In this document: positions 1 through 7,069 of the stretch, one piece after another | Numbering within the stretch: the stretch's first letter is position 1 | Layout: every line of letters starts with the position of its first letter | Position numbers and translations under genes: made by a program | The notes under the pieces: model-generated | Seen by the model: only the letters and a program-made list of their open reading frames with translations | Database searches by the model: none | What the model was told of the DNA's origin: nothing | NCBI GenBank assembly: GCA_038237435.1 | Contig: JBBRYT010000007.1 | Location: 62,001-126,000 of the forward strand | DNA length: 64,000 nt | DNA from: JACCTI01 sp038237435 | GTDB taxonomy: Bacteria > Verrucomicrobiota > Verrucomicrobiia > Chthoniobacterales > UBA10450 | Direction of reading: 5' to 3'

Positions 1-625
1 CTACATCCGCGCCCAGTTGTTTGAGCAAATCCTGGTTAGCAGTGGAAGCAGTCGCGATTACTTTCGCTCCCAGCGCCTTTGCGATTTGCACGGCGAAACT
101 ACCTACACCGCCTGAGCCACCGTGAATCAAAACTGTCTGACCACTCGTTAGGCCGGCGTTGTTCACTAATGCATCCCAGGCGGTAAGGGCCGCCAGCGGA
201 ACAGCCGCAGCGTCGACGAAACTAAGCGACTTAGGTTTCAGTGAAGCTTCGTTTTCGGTGACGACCGCATGCTCGGCCCAGCCGCCGCCCATCAAGGGAT
301 AAGCGTAAACTGCATCGCCAACCTTCAGTCTTTTAACCGACGAGCCGATCTTCTCTACAATGCCGGCAATGTCGTAACCTGGTATCAAGGGAACGTGGGT
401 GCCGAACTCCTTTGCGTATTTCCCGCCAACGATGAGCGGATCGGCCGGATTCACGCCGCTGGCGATGACCCTGACCAGCGCTTCGTTTTCCTTCGGCTCA
501 GGTCGCGGCGCGTCTTCGTATTTTGCGACTTCGGGTGTGCCGTATTCATGAACCACGATCGCCTTCATAGTCGCGTTTGAAGCTGCGACTGCCGTTATGC
601 TTGCCGCGCCGCCGATGAGGAGCAT
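1..625 (-). CDS. NAD(P)H:quinone oxidoreductase-like zinc-type dehydrogenase (3' end cut by window)
   Basis: A medium-chain dehydrogenase/reductase of the quinone oxidoreductase group, expected to reduce quinones or enones with NADPH. From the internal Met at 568 it reads MKAIVVHEYGTPEV, the usual family N-terminus, followed by the GroES-like region (GVNPADPL, PGYDIAG) and the Rossmann motif HGGSGGVGSFAVQIAKALGA; the rest lies beyond base 1. I chose ATG at 625 because GGAG sits 5 bases upstream. A TTG at 658 would add MKTTQLTRGVC and make a classical signal peptide; it overlaps the stop of the gene upstream (655-657), suggesting translational coupling. Either start puts a hydrophobic stretch (LLIGGAASITAVAASNA) before the enzyme, so it may be exported or membrane-tethered, which is unusual for this family. 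The family assignment is secure; the start is not. Confidence 0.85.
   Translation of the reverse strand, partial: MLLIGGAASITAVAASNATMKAIVVHEYGTPEVAKYEDAPRPEPKENEALVRVIASGVNPADPLIVGGKYAKEFGTHVPLIPGYDIAGIVEKIGSSVKRLKVGDAVYAYPLMGGGWAEHAVVTENEASLKPKSLSFVDAAAVPLAALTAWDALVNNAGLTSGQTVLIHGGSGGVGSFAVQIAKALGAKVIATASTANQDLLKQLGADV
144..153 (+). repeat. First copy of dispersed 10-mer CTCGTTAGGC (19 exact copies in window)
   Basis: Exact copies reading CTCGTTAGGC on the + strand start at 144, 3923, 7062, 7649, 8113, 10506, 14308, 16729, 27118, 28266, 28954, 47477 and 56473. Copies on the - strand (GCCTAACGAG on +) start at 2644, 14137, 32912, 38750, 55714 and 62934. Five more match the first nine bases only (8054, 10938, 22454, 36020, 38076). 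Thirteen of the 19 extend to ACTCGTTAGGC. One-mismatch relatives include TTCGTTAGGC (11373, 29250), CTTGTTAGGC (11402, 41850, 43948, 54206) and CTCGTTAGCC (18918). Copies lie in coding and non-coding DNA and in conserved genes (tyrS, tsf, histidine kinase). All positions were found by eye, so a few may be missed. Function unknown; an uptake sequence is one idea. Confidence 0.9.
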
Positions 626-654
626 GCAGACTCCGCGAGTTAGCTGTGTTGTTT

Positions 655-2202
655 TCAATAGGTCAGCAACAGCTTATAGAAACGGCGCGTCGTCAACGAC
701 GAAACTCCGACTGGAGCGGACGTGGCGACATCGGAAGTCGGATCGACCGCCGCCCCATCGTTGGCAAAGCCGGACGACGGACTGCTCGAGCTTTGTGGCT
801 GGTAATGAATCCCGACCTTGCCCGCAAAACTTAACTGCACCTGACTCATCGACGGTCCACCGGTAATGCTGACTGTTGGATTCTCATCCGGAATCCTCGA
901 GAACATGACTGATCTCATTCCCGTGGCCAGATACCACGGGTTACCGGTGCCATTCACCAGACCGCTCGCCCAATTGACTTGTTGCTTCGCTTCGCAACGG
1001 CGGGCGAAGAAGTCGTAGAGCGAAATGGCATAGGGATCGAGCAATTGCTCGGAAAGGACAACTGTCGCGCAATGGAAGTTCTTTTGCGCCGTCGTGCTAC
1101 TCGGGACGCGCGCGCCCTGAGCACTAATAACATCGTTAGCAGTCACAAGCGTTATCTCGGAAGGTTGTAAGATCTGGCCGTTAGTGACGTTCTGGTTCTG
1201 GTCCTTCAGGACAAAGAAGGTTCCTACTTCCGCCGGGGCCGCCAGGCCCATCAGGTAAAGCTCCATACTATTAAAAGTGGTTAGGTTGATCGAGTTACCC
1301 GGGCCTACTACGTATCCCCCCGAGCCGTTGGACGTGAAGGTGAATGAGTATTGGCCACCGACGCCACCCGTAAGCGAGAAGCCCATGACATTGATGGCAG
1401 CGTTACCTTTCGCCCAATGCGGCACGCCGGGCGCGAAGGCCGTGGCGCTGAGGAAATCGATCCATTGATGTGCCGTCTCGTGCTCGAATCCCTGTTCGCC
1501 GCCGTCGAAAAAACTGGGAATGGGAAATGTGGTAATGCCCTGCAATTTCCCCGCACTGCCGTATTGCGAATCGTTATCGATGATCGCGACGCCCGTTCCT
1601 TGCACGGTGTTCTTCGCGGAAAAGTGCGTGCGGTTATTTACGGTTCCGCCGATGAGAACGAAGTTAAAGAAGTCATATTTGTCGCCGTGGGTCAGATAGA
1701 ACTGCTGGGCCCACACCTTAGGATCGAAGCTTAGTAACTGAGCCTTAGTCGCGACGTAGTTGGTAATGTAGTCGGTCTCCTGCCCGCTGGCATCGATGGG
1801 ACGAATAGCAGCTATCCCAACCGCGGACGTCCAGACCTCACCTATGACGTTGAAGGAGCTGCTAGGTGTCGGTTTGCAAGCGCCAATGATCGGCCGAAAA
1901 ACACGCGCGGCGCTGTTCTTGCTCAGTATTTCAGTCGGCGTGAACTGGATCGACCAGGTGCCATCCCCGGCGACCAAGTCTCCGTGCGTCCCATCGTCGT
2001 ACATCTGGCGATCGACCGAGTTGTAGTTGAAAACTACTGTGGCCGGACTGCCGCTGACGGTTGCTTCATACAAGACCGGATTCACCTGAGTCTCCGGCAC
2101 CACCGGTGGCGTGAACTTCGTGCGCGTGACTGATTGCGCAAAAAGCTCACCCGCCATAACCATTGATCCCAAGCTAACGAGTGATCGCGCGATCGCTCTC
2201 AT
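655..2202 (-). CDS. Secreted HExxH metalloprotease-like protein
   Basis: About 515 residues with an N-terminal signal peptide (MRAIARSLVSLGSMVMAGELFAQ). The start at 2202 is preferred over an upstream in-frame start at 2286 because the signal peptide begins there. Near the middle, FEHETAHQWIDFL contains an HExxH zinc motif, and MELYLMGLAAPAEV lies about 110 residues further on. Early in the chain, YDDGTHGDLVAGDGTW is an Asp/Gly-rich calcium-binding-like or choice-of-anchor-like segment. The C-terminus (TTRRFYKLLLTY) resembles the ends of many Verrucomicrobia exoproteins. I infer a zinc peptidase in the envelope or medium, but I do not recognise a named peptidase family. The dehydrogenase downstream overlaps or nearly overlaps its stop, so the two are probably co-transcribed. 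Confidence 0.7.
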   Translation of the reverse strand: MRAIARSLVSLGSMVMAGELFAQSVTRTKFTPPVVPETQVNPVLYEATVSGSPATVVFNYNSVDRQMYDDGTHGDLVAGDGTWSIQFTPTEILSKNSAARVFRPIIGACKPTPSSSFNVIGEVWTSAVGIAAIRPIDASGQETDYITNYVATKAQLLSFDPKVWAQQFYLTHGDKYDFFNFVLIGGTVNNRTHFSAKNTVQGTGVAIIDNDSQYGSAGKLQGITTFPIPSFFDGGEQGFEHETAHQWIDFLSATAFAPGVPHWAKGNAAINVMGFSLTGGVGGQYSFTFTSNGSGGYVVGPGNSINLTTFNSMELYLMGLAAPAEVGTFFVLKDQNQNVTNGQILQPSEITLVTANDVISAQGARVPSSTTAQKNFHCATVVLSEQLLDPYAISLYDFFARRCEAKQQVNWASGLVNGTGNPWYLATGMRSVMFSRIPDENPTVSITGGPSMSQVQLSFAGKVGIHYQPQSSSSPSSGFANDGAAVDPTSDVATSAPVGVSSLTTRRFYKLLLTY

Positions 2203-2284
2203 GCGCCGACTCTGACAGGCGGCCACCCTCTTGTCATGAACGAAAAATGTCGCAAGAGCTGGCCGCTCTTGCTTTGCTGGTGCC

Positions 2285-2947
2285 ATGAAAACTGTTTTCT
2301 ACCTGGGCTGCGCCGTGCTGCTTCTCTCTGTCTTCAGCGCCACGGCGGAAGATCCTTTTTCCGGCACCTGGACGATCACCGATGCGCGCACCCTCGCGGA
2401 CAAGCCTTACAGCGGCACGGTGCGGATTGCGAGCATCGGAGCCGTTTACGAACTGGAATGGAACACAACCGTGGGAAAATATCGCGGCCTGGGTCTGGCG
2501 GAGGGCAACAAGCTCTGCACCGGCTGGGGGAAAAATTTCGGCGTTGTCCTCTACAAGATCAATGGCGATGGCACACTTAGCGGACGTTGGACCATCCCCG
2601 GCGCCAACGAAGCCGAAGGCAAAGAAGAAGCGCGTGGCGGCACGCCTAACGAGCTGGAAGGCGAATATAGTATCAAGGGCTCTAACCCCGGCGGCAAAGG
2701 TGGCTACGAAGGTAAACTGCGCATCCGCAAAACCGGCGCGACTTACCAGCTACGTTGGACCGTTCCCGGCAATCAGCCCTACTTTGGGATCGGCTTGCGG
2801 GTGGGCGATTCCCTGCACGTCGGCTGGGGTTCCGGCAAGGACAGCTACGCGGTAATATCTTACACCTTTGAGGGTGCGAGCGCGGAAGGCTTATGGACGA
2901 TTAGCGGCTCGGATAAGACAGCGAAGGAGTCGCTAGCTAAGAAGTAG
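2285..2947 (+). CDS. Secreted protein with two copies of one beta-rich domain
   Basis: 220 residues: signal peptide MKTVFYLGCAVLLLSVFSATA, then two related halves. Each half carries the pattern Y-x-G-x-(V/L)-R-I ... Y-x-L-x-W ... GIGL or GLGL ... GWG ... GxWTI (residues about 40-100 and 130-205), so the gene arose by internal duplication. A charged linker (EGKEEARGGTPNELEGE) separates them and contains one copy of the dispersed 10-mer at 2644. No catalytic motif is visible; a lipocalin-like or other small beta-barrel ligand-binding fold is possible but not shown. It is divergent from the HExxH gene, and the roughly 80 bases between the two starts must hold both promoters. Function unknown. 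Confidence 0.7.
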   Translation: MKTVFYLGCAVLLLSVFSATAEDPFSGTWTITDARTLADKPYSGTVRIASIGAVYELEWNTTVGKYRGLGLAEGNKLCTGWGKNFGVVLYKINGDGTLSGRWTIPGANEAEGKEEARGGTPNELEGEYSIKGSNPGGKGGYEGKLRIRKTGATYQLRWTVPGNQPYFGIGLRVGDSLHVGWGSGKDSYAVISYTFEGASAEGLWTISGSDKTAKESLAKK

Positions 2948-2950
2948 ATA

Positions 2951-3631
2951 TTAGCTATGGGATAAGAGCCGGGGTAGGACGACGCCTAGGAAGTCGATGA
3001 GAAAATGACCAATCATGTTCGCAAGCAGATCGCGTCGCCAGAGATAGACTACCATTAAGACGGCCCCGAGAGCCAAAGCGAGTAGGATATTGGCCCAGCC
3101 GTTAGTCCCGTGAGCGAAGGCGAAGATGAACAGCGGAATCAAACCCGCTAACCAACGATTCAAGCCGAGCGCTTGCAGTCGTTCGATAGCATAACCGCGG
3201 TAGAAAAGTTCCTCTACTACGCCGGCGCGCAGGACGACGAGAAAGACTAGCCAAAGCGGAAGCTTCGCTAAGCCTTTTCCCATCTCGCCGCCGTTGAAAT
3301 GAGTAAGATGGGCCACGATACCTCCAACCAGTGCGCAGAGAAGGACGAGGATACCTCCCCATAAGATAGAGTTCTTCAGTGGGGCAGTCCCGAGATTAAC
3401 AGAGCGGAGCGATAAGCCTTCGCCGCGCCGGATAACCAGGACCAGGCCAAGAACGCAGAGCCAGATGAGCGATTCCTTCCAAAGTGTAGCGGTGAAGCTA
3501 AAACCAGAATAGAAAGGCCAGAGGGTCCATCGCACGATTAGGATGCCGAAGAGCGCGATAAATAGACCTACAAAGGTAACAACCGGCCTCGTCAGTTTGT
3601 CTGGTTTGACGTGACCTGAATCGTTCATCAT
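2951..3631 (-). CDS. CPBP-family intramembrane metalloprotease (CAAX/Abi type)
   Basis: 226 residues with about six to seven hydrophobic segments. The family signature is present: VEELFYRGYAIERL (EExxxR) near residue 143 and FAFAHGTNGW (second conserved His) about 30 residues later, then the conserved last segment with NMIGHFLIDF. In this family the Glu and His residues form a metal-dependent active site inside the membrane, used for prenyl-protein processing, bacteriocin immunity or unknown cleavage. The neighbours give no hint of a substrate. It converges on the gene ending at 2947, leaving only three bases between the stops. Confidence 0.85.
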   Translation of the reverse strand: MMNDSGHVKPDKLTRPVVTFVGLFIALFGILIVRWTLWPFYSGFSFTATLWKESLIWLCVLGLVLVIRRGEGLSLRSVNLGTAPLKNSILWGGILVLLCALVGGIVAHLTHFNGGEMGKGLAKLPLWLVFLVVLRAGVVEELFYRGYAIERLQALGLNRWLAGLIPLFIFAFAHGTNGWANILLALALGAVLMVVYLWRRDLLANMIGHFLIDFLGVVLPRLLSHS

Positions 3632-3941
3632 CCCTCTACTATAACCGACCCCACGCTCGCGTTAAGACCTTAAATCCTTTCCCAGAATTCCCCTTGCCTG
3701 AATTTCACCATTCTCCCTACCATCGTCCCACGAGAAAATGAACGAAACCCGGACCATCGAAATTCCAGCGCGAGGAACGTTTCCTGAACAAGAAAATCAC
3801 CTAGCCGACGGCCACACCGCAACGTCATTCGCGCCCGACACAACATCGCCGGCGTGAAGACGACGCCTCACGCATCTTGCGCCACATCTTCGGTCCGCAC
3901 TAAGTTTAACGGGTCGTAACCACTCGTTAGGCAAATGCGCC
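3632..3941. other. 310-base region without a convincing gene
   Basis: It contains the upstream region of the CPBP gene and, next to the barrel gene end, one copy of the dispersed 10-mer (3923-3932) followed nine bases later by a reverse partial copy. A 37-codon frame on + (from 3738) has no recognisable features and I do not call it. Confidence 0.5.
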
Positions 3942-4910
3942 CTAACGATTGCGCGTCGAAGCCGGTGCTTCGGCTTCGCGTTCGTGTTCGCCGCCCGGAC
4001 CAAAAAGCATCGAGAAAACGGCGAATACTTCCGCGCGTGGTGCATCATCTGTCGCTCCGAAAAGCGGCGAGATATCGAGCCGCGTGTTCTTCGTCGGCTT
4101 CCAGGCGATCGTCGGTCCGATGATGAAACGATGCGAGGGCATGTCGCGAATGCCCTTGTCGGTGAAGGTGGTCAGCTGCATTTCCACGCCTACCTTCAGG
4201 CGTTCCTTTGGCAGGATCACAGGGATCATCGCGCTTTGCGCAAAGCCGTACTCGCGACCGCGATCGCCGCCGACCTCCTGTTCGAAGAATCCGTTTAAAG
4301 CCCACTCCAATTTTCCGAAGAATTCCTCCGAAAGAAGCAGCCGCACTTCGAAGGCGTCAGGCAGCGGATTCATTTCGTGCAAGAAATCGAGCGCTTCGCC
4401 CGGGCCTTTCTTTTCCGGCGGACCTTCATCGTGCAGGATGTGGCCAATGCCGAACTTATATTCGGCGAAAATCGTCGGATTCAGCGGAATCTTGTCCCAA
4501 TCGGCAAAGGCATAACGCGCTTCGACACTGAAACTTCTTTCCTGCGTCGTGCCGCGATAAGTCTCGACCGCGTTCTCTATCGCGAGGCCGAAACGATAAG
4601 GAAGTCCAACCTCGATTTCCTCGGTGAAATTGTGATCGGGCCGGTCGAACTTCAGTGCATCGCCTTCGTAAATAAAGCCGGCATAGACCGCACCCGCGGG
4701 CAGCACATAGGCCTTGACCAGGTTGGAAAACCGGCTGCGCGAAAGCGCTGGCGGAGCACCGTAAGCAGTCGGCACTTCTTCGCCGCTAACGACAATGGTT
4801 TCAGCGATTGCCGTCTGGCTCGTCGCTTTTCCGACAAAAATTTCAAGCGAACTGCCGACAGTCAGGGCGACGACGAAGCAGTACCAAGGGTGAGAAAATA
4901 AAACGCGCAT
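3942..4910 (-). CDS. Outer-membrane beta-barrel protein
   Basis: About 322 residues. I start it at the ATG at 4910, where a signal peptide begins (MRVLFSHPWYCFVVALTVGSS); the frame is open further upstream but with unrelated composition. The mature part has alternating amphipathic strands (EEIEVGLPYRFGLAIENAVE, FSVEARYAFADW, PTIFAEYKFGIG, HRFIIGPTIAWK) and ends FAVFSMLFGPGG plus a charged tail, typical of an outer-membrane barrel. It shares the style and an EIEVG motif with the barrel encoded at 5475, so they may be distant paralogues. The large palindrome at 4918-4959 ends seven bases before the start codon, so expression is probably controlled by a dimeric regulator. The transported compound cannot be told. 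Confidence 0.7.
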   Translation of the reverse strand: MRVLFSHPWYCFVVALTVGSSLEIFVGKATSQTAIAETIVVSGEEVPTAYGAPPALSRSRFSNLVKAYVLPAGAVYAGFIYEGDALKFDRPDHNFTEEIEVGLPYRFGLAIENAVETYRGTTQERSFSVEARYAFADWDKIPLNPTIFAEYKFGIGHILHDEGPPEKKGPGEALDFLHEMNPLPDAFEVRLLLSEEFFGKLEWALNGFFEQEVGGDRGREYGFAQSAMIPVILPKERLKVGVEMQLTTFTDKGIRDMPSHRFIIGPTIAWKPTKNTRLDISPLFGATDDAPRAEVFAVFSMLFGPGGEHEREAEAPASTRNR

Positions 4911-4917
4911 AGTGGTA

Positions 4918-4959
4918 ATTACAAAATTATCATCTTCGTGACAATGATAATATTGTAAT
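4918..4959. promoter_or_regulatory. 42-bp palindrome, probable operator
   Basis: Two 16-base arms, ATTACAAAATTATCAT (4918-4933) and ATGATAATATTGTAAT (4944-4959), match as inverted repeats at 15 of 16 positions around a 10-base spacer. The region is much more AT-rich than its surroundings and lies between the divergent genes starting at 4910 (-) and 5037 (+). The inner ATTATCAT/ATGATAAT half-sites resemble the hexamers of iron-type (Fur) boxes, but in the opposite order. It is probably a repressor site; the regulator is unknown. Confidence 0.65.
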
Positions 4960-5036
4960 ATTCGAACTTTTCGGGAAGTGCGGTCGCTGCGGAAATACTT
5001 GTCGCAAGACGCCACCCGGGTGATTCTGTTTCGCAG

Positions 5037-5360
5037 ATGAGATCTGTTGTCCCAGCTTTGTTTTTTTGCTTCGGCCTTTCTTTCATTACACCCTCGCCCG
5101 TCGCCGGTGGAGAAAGACACGGGAAGCATCAAAACTTCCGGGAGTGGCTCAGTATTTTGTCGGAAAACGACAGAGCGAAATACAAGGCGGCGAAGAAGCG
5201 GGCGTTACTCAATCCTGAAGTTAAGGCTGCGAATGAACAGCGGCGAAAGATCGATGCAGATTACAGGCGCATACTACATGCCGAAATGCTTCGGCTCGAT
5301 CCGTCGGTTAAGCCTCTGCTGGAGAAAGCAGAAGAGTTAGGACGACACAGCGACTACTAA
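5037..5360 (+). CDS. Small secreted helical protein
   Basis: 107 residues: signal peptide (MRSVVPALFFCFGLSFITPSPVAGG) followed by a highly charged, helix-rich domain (ENDRAKYKAAKKRALLNPEV, KIDADYRRILHAEMLRLDP). It contains no cysteines in the mature part and no known catalytic motif. It may be a periplasmic binding or Spy-like protein, but there is no clear family match. It diverges from the barrel gene across the 42-bp palindrome, so both may be under the same control. Confidence 0.6.
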   Translation: MRSVVPALFFCFGLSFITPSPVAGGERHGKHQNFREWLSILSENDRAKYKAAKKRALLNPEVKAANEQRRKIDADYRRILHAEMLRLDPSVKPLLEKAEELGRHSDY

Positions 5361-5474
5361 GTCGAATACCCTGGAGCGAGCTGGGAGTGGTCCGTGACCG
5401 TGATGGACAACCAGCCGCTAAAAATTAGCAAGCGTGCGGCAGCGTGATCGAGTTTCCTTGCTATTCTCTGTGAG

Positions 5475-6254
5475 ATGAAACCACCGGGTCACCATTGCGC
5501 GCCCCTCGTTGTATTCGCGATCCTGGCTCTTCTCTGCTGCGGCACCTCTTCCGGACACGCCGGCGCTCGCCGGTTCACCTATGTCTACGAGGCAACGACC
5601 TCTGCGCCCGGTGCGATTGAATCGGAAAACTGGATAACCTGGGGCACAAGCATGCGGGATGACCGCAGGTTCAACGAGGTGAATTTCAGGCACGAAATCG
5701 AAGTAGGAATAAGCAACCATTTCCAAGCCAGCCTCTACCTGGCTGATTGGTCCTACCTGGAGAGTCCTTCTTCCCGCCAGCACGGGTTCAGCTACGATGC
5801 TTCGGCCATCGAACTCATCTACAACCTCACTAACCCTACGACCGATCTCGTCGGCTCAGCAATCTACCAGGAACTCCGCCTCGGACCTAAGATCGTTGAG
5901 TTGGAATCAAAAGTTATTCTGCAAAAGAATCTCAACCCATTCGTTCTTGCCTATAACGCGACCTTGGAAGCGAAATGGGAAGGCGCCGAGCGAAACGAGC
6001 GCGCCGGAGAATTCTCCGAAAGCTTCGGCCTTAGCTACGAAGCTTCACCCAGCCTATCCTTCGGGGCAGAGCTGCTACATGAAATAGATATCCCGGACTG
6101 GAAGCATTCATCTCCTTCCATTATCTATGGCGGACCGAACGTTTCCTGGCGGCGCGGCCATTGGTGGATAACTATCACCCCGCTAGCGCAGCTAACTAGC
6201 GTTGGTTCCGAAGTAGCTGTCCGGACCAGAGTCATTGTCGGTCATAGCTTCTAA
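5475..6254 (+). CDS. Outer-membrane beta-barrel protein
   Basis: 259 residues with a signal peptide (MKPPGHHCAPLVVFAILALLCCGTSSGHA) and a run of amphipathic strands (RRFTYVYEATTSAPGAIESE, EVNFRHEIEVGISNHFQASL, LSFGAELLHEIDIPDW, WWITITPLAQLT) ending in RTRVIVGHSF, with a terminal Phe as in outer-membrane barrels. It resembles uncharacterised barrel proteins found next to c-type cytochromes. Only three bases separate its stop from the cytochrome gene at 6258, so the two form an operon, perhaps continuing into the gene at 6599. It may provide a pore or scaffold for the cytochrome lipoprotein; that is inference. Confidence 0.7.
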   Translation: MKPPGHHCAPLVVFAILALLCCGTSSGHAGARRFTYVYEATTSAPGAIESENWITWGTSMRDDRRFNEVNFRHEIEVGISNHFQASLYLADWSYLESPSSRQHGFSYDASAIELIYNLTNPTTDLVGSAIYQELRLGPKIVELESKVILQKNLNPFVLAYNATLEAKWEGAERNERAGEFSESFGLSYEASPSLSFGAELLHEIDIPDWKHSSPSIIYGGPNVSWRRGHWWITITPLAQLTSVGSEVAVRTRVIVGHSF

Positions 6255-6257
6255 GGC

Positions 6258-6593
6258 ATGAAGGCGCGACTTCGCTTCATTAGTCTTATCCTAGGGGCCG
6301 CCCACCTAGCGCTCGTCTCGTGTCAGACCGATAACTCAAAGACCGCACCGCAAGTCAGCGCCTTATCCCCTGCGGCGCGCCGGAGCGCTGCCACCGCTAC
6401 CTTGCAGGCTGGTCGGCAAGTTTTCATCACCCGTTGCGTCGAATGCCATCTGCTACAACCCATCGAGGAACATTCCGAGGCTGGCTGGCATGAGATCATC
6501 GCCACGATGGCTCCGCGCGCAAAGTTAACGCCGGCGGAACGTATCGCTTTGGAGACTTATCTCACTGCCGCGAAAAGATCGCAGAACAAGTAG
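6258..6593 (+). CDS. Small c-type cytochrome lipoprotein
   Basis: 111 residues. The N-terminus is a lipoprotein signal peptide ending in LALVSC (lipobox Cys about residue 22). One haem-c attachment motif, CVECH, lies near residue 60 in the context GRQVFITRCVECHLLQPIEE. A Met in IIATMAPRAKLTP, about 30 residues later, is a candidate distal ligand, and LTPAERIALETYLTAA is the usual C-terminal helix of small class I cytochromes. It should carry electrons at the periplasmic face of a membrane. It follows the barrel gene with a three-base gap, so they are probably co-expressed. The partner enzyme is not visible. Confidence 0.8.
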   Translation: MKARLRFISLILGAAHLALVSCQTDNSKTAPQVSALSPAARRSAATATLQAGRQVFITRCVECHLLQPIEEHSEAGWHEIIATMAPRAKLTPAERIALETYLTAAKRSQNK

Positions 6594-6598
6594 CTGTT

Positions 6599-7069
6599 AT
6601 GCATTTGTACGAGACTCATCTGCCTGTTCAAAGCACGGAACGCTCGCTGGCATTCTACCGGGATCTGGTCGGCTTGCAGTTAGCCTACCGGGATCCGTCG
6701 CGGGATATTGTCTTTCTGTGGCTCGGTGCCGAACGACGTTCTATGCTAGGTCTGTGGGGACCGAGCACTTCCCTGGGAAAACAGCCATGTAAGCATCATC
6801 TCGCTATGGCGGTGTCCCTCGATGAGCTAGTTGTTCTCGGGCCACAGCTCCAGGCGCGACGCGTCGTAACTACTAACTTTCTTGGGGAACAAACGACCGA
6901 ACCCTCGGTCATTGGCTGGATGCCTTCTGCCCAAATTTATTTCCCCGATCCTGATGGTCACGCGCTCGAATACATCGCGTTACTGGACGAAACTCCTGAC
7001 CCTTCTTTTATCGGCACACTTTCGGCGTGGCGGGAAAGGCCCGGCGCGGCTGGCTCTAGGTCTCGTTAG
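6599..7069 (+). CDS. Glyoxalase/bleomycin-resistance (VOC) family protein
   Basis: 156 residues matching one VOC module pair: THLPVQSTERSLAFYRDLVGLQL at the start and IYFPDPDGHALEYIALLDE near the end, the classical beginning and end of the fold. Metal-ligand candidates are His7 and the Glu in HALEY. Members act as lyases, dioxygenases, isomerases or drug-binding proteins, so the substrate is open. It starts five bases after the cytochrome gene and is probably in the same operon. Its TAG stop lies inside a copy of the dispersed motif (7062-7071), and its last codons overlap the convergent kinase gene by four bases. Confidence 0.8.
   Translation: MHLYETHLPVQSTERSLAFYRDLVGLQLAYRDPSRDIVFLWLGAERRSMLGLWGPSTSLGKQPCKHHLAMAVSLDELVVLGPQLQARRVVTTNFLGEQTTEPSVIGWMPSAQIYFPDPDGHALEYIALLDETPDPSFIGTLSAWRERPGAAGSRSR

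Noticed and set aside
3738..3851. 37-codon frame MNETRTIEIP on +
   Set aside because: No ribosome-binding site, no similarity to known short proteins that I recognise, and no supporting context.
4918..4959. Classical Fur box
   Set aside because: The half-sites are in the outward order (ATTATCA then TGATAAT with a 10-base gap), not the 7-1-7 arrangement; a metal regulator remains possible but not shown.
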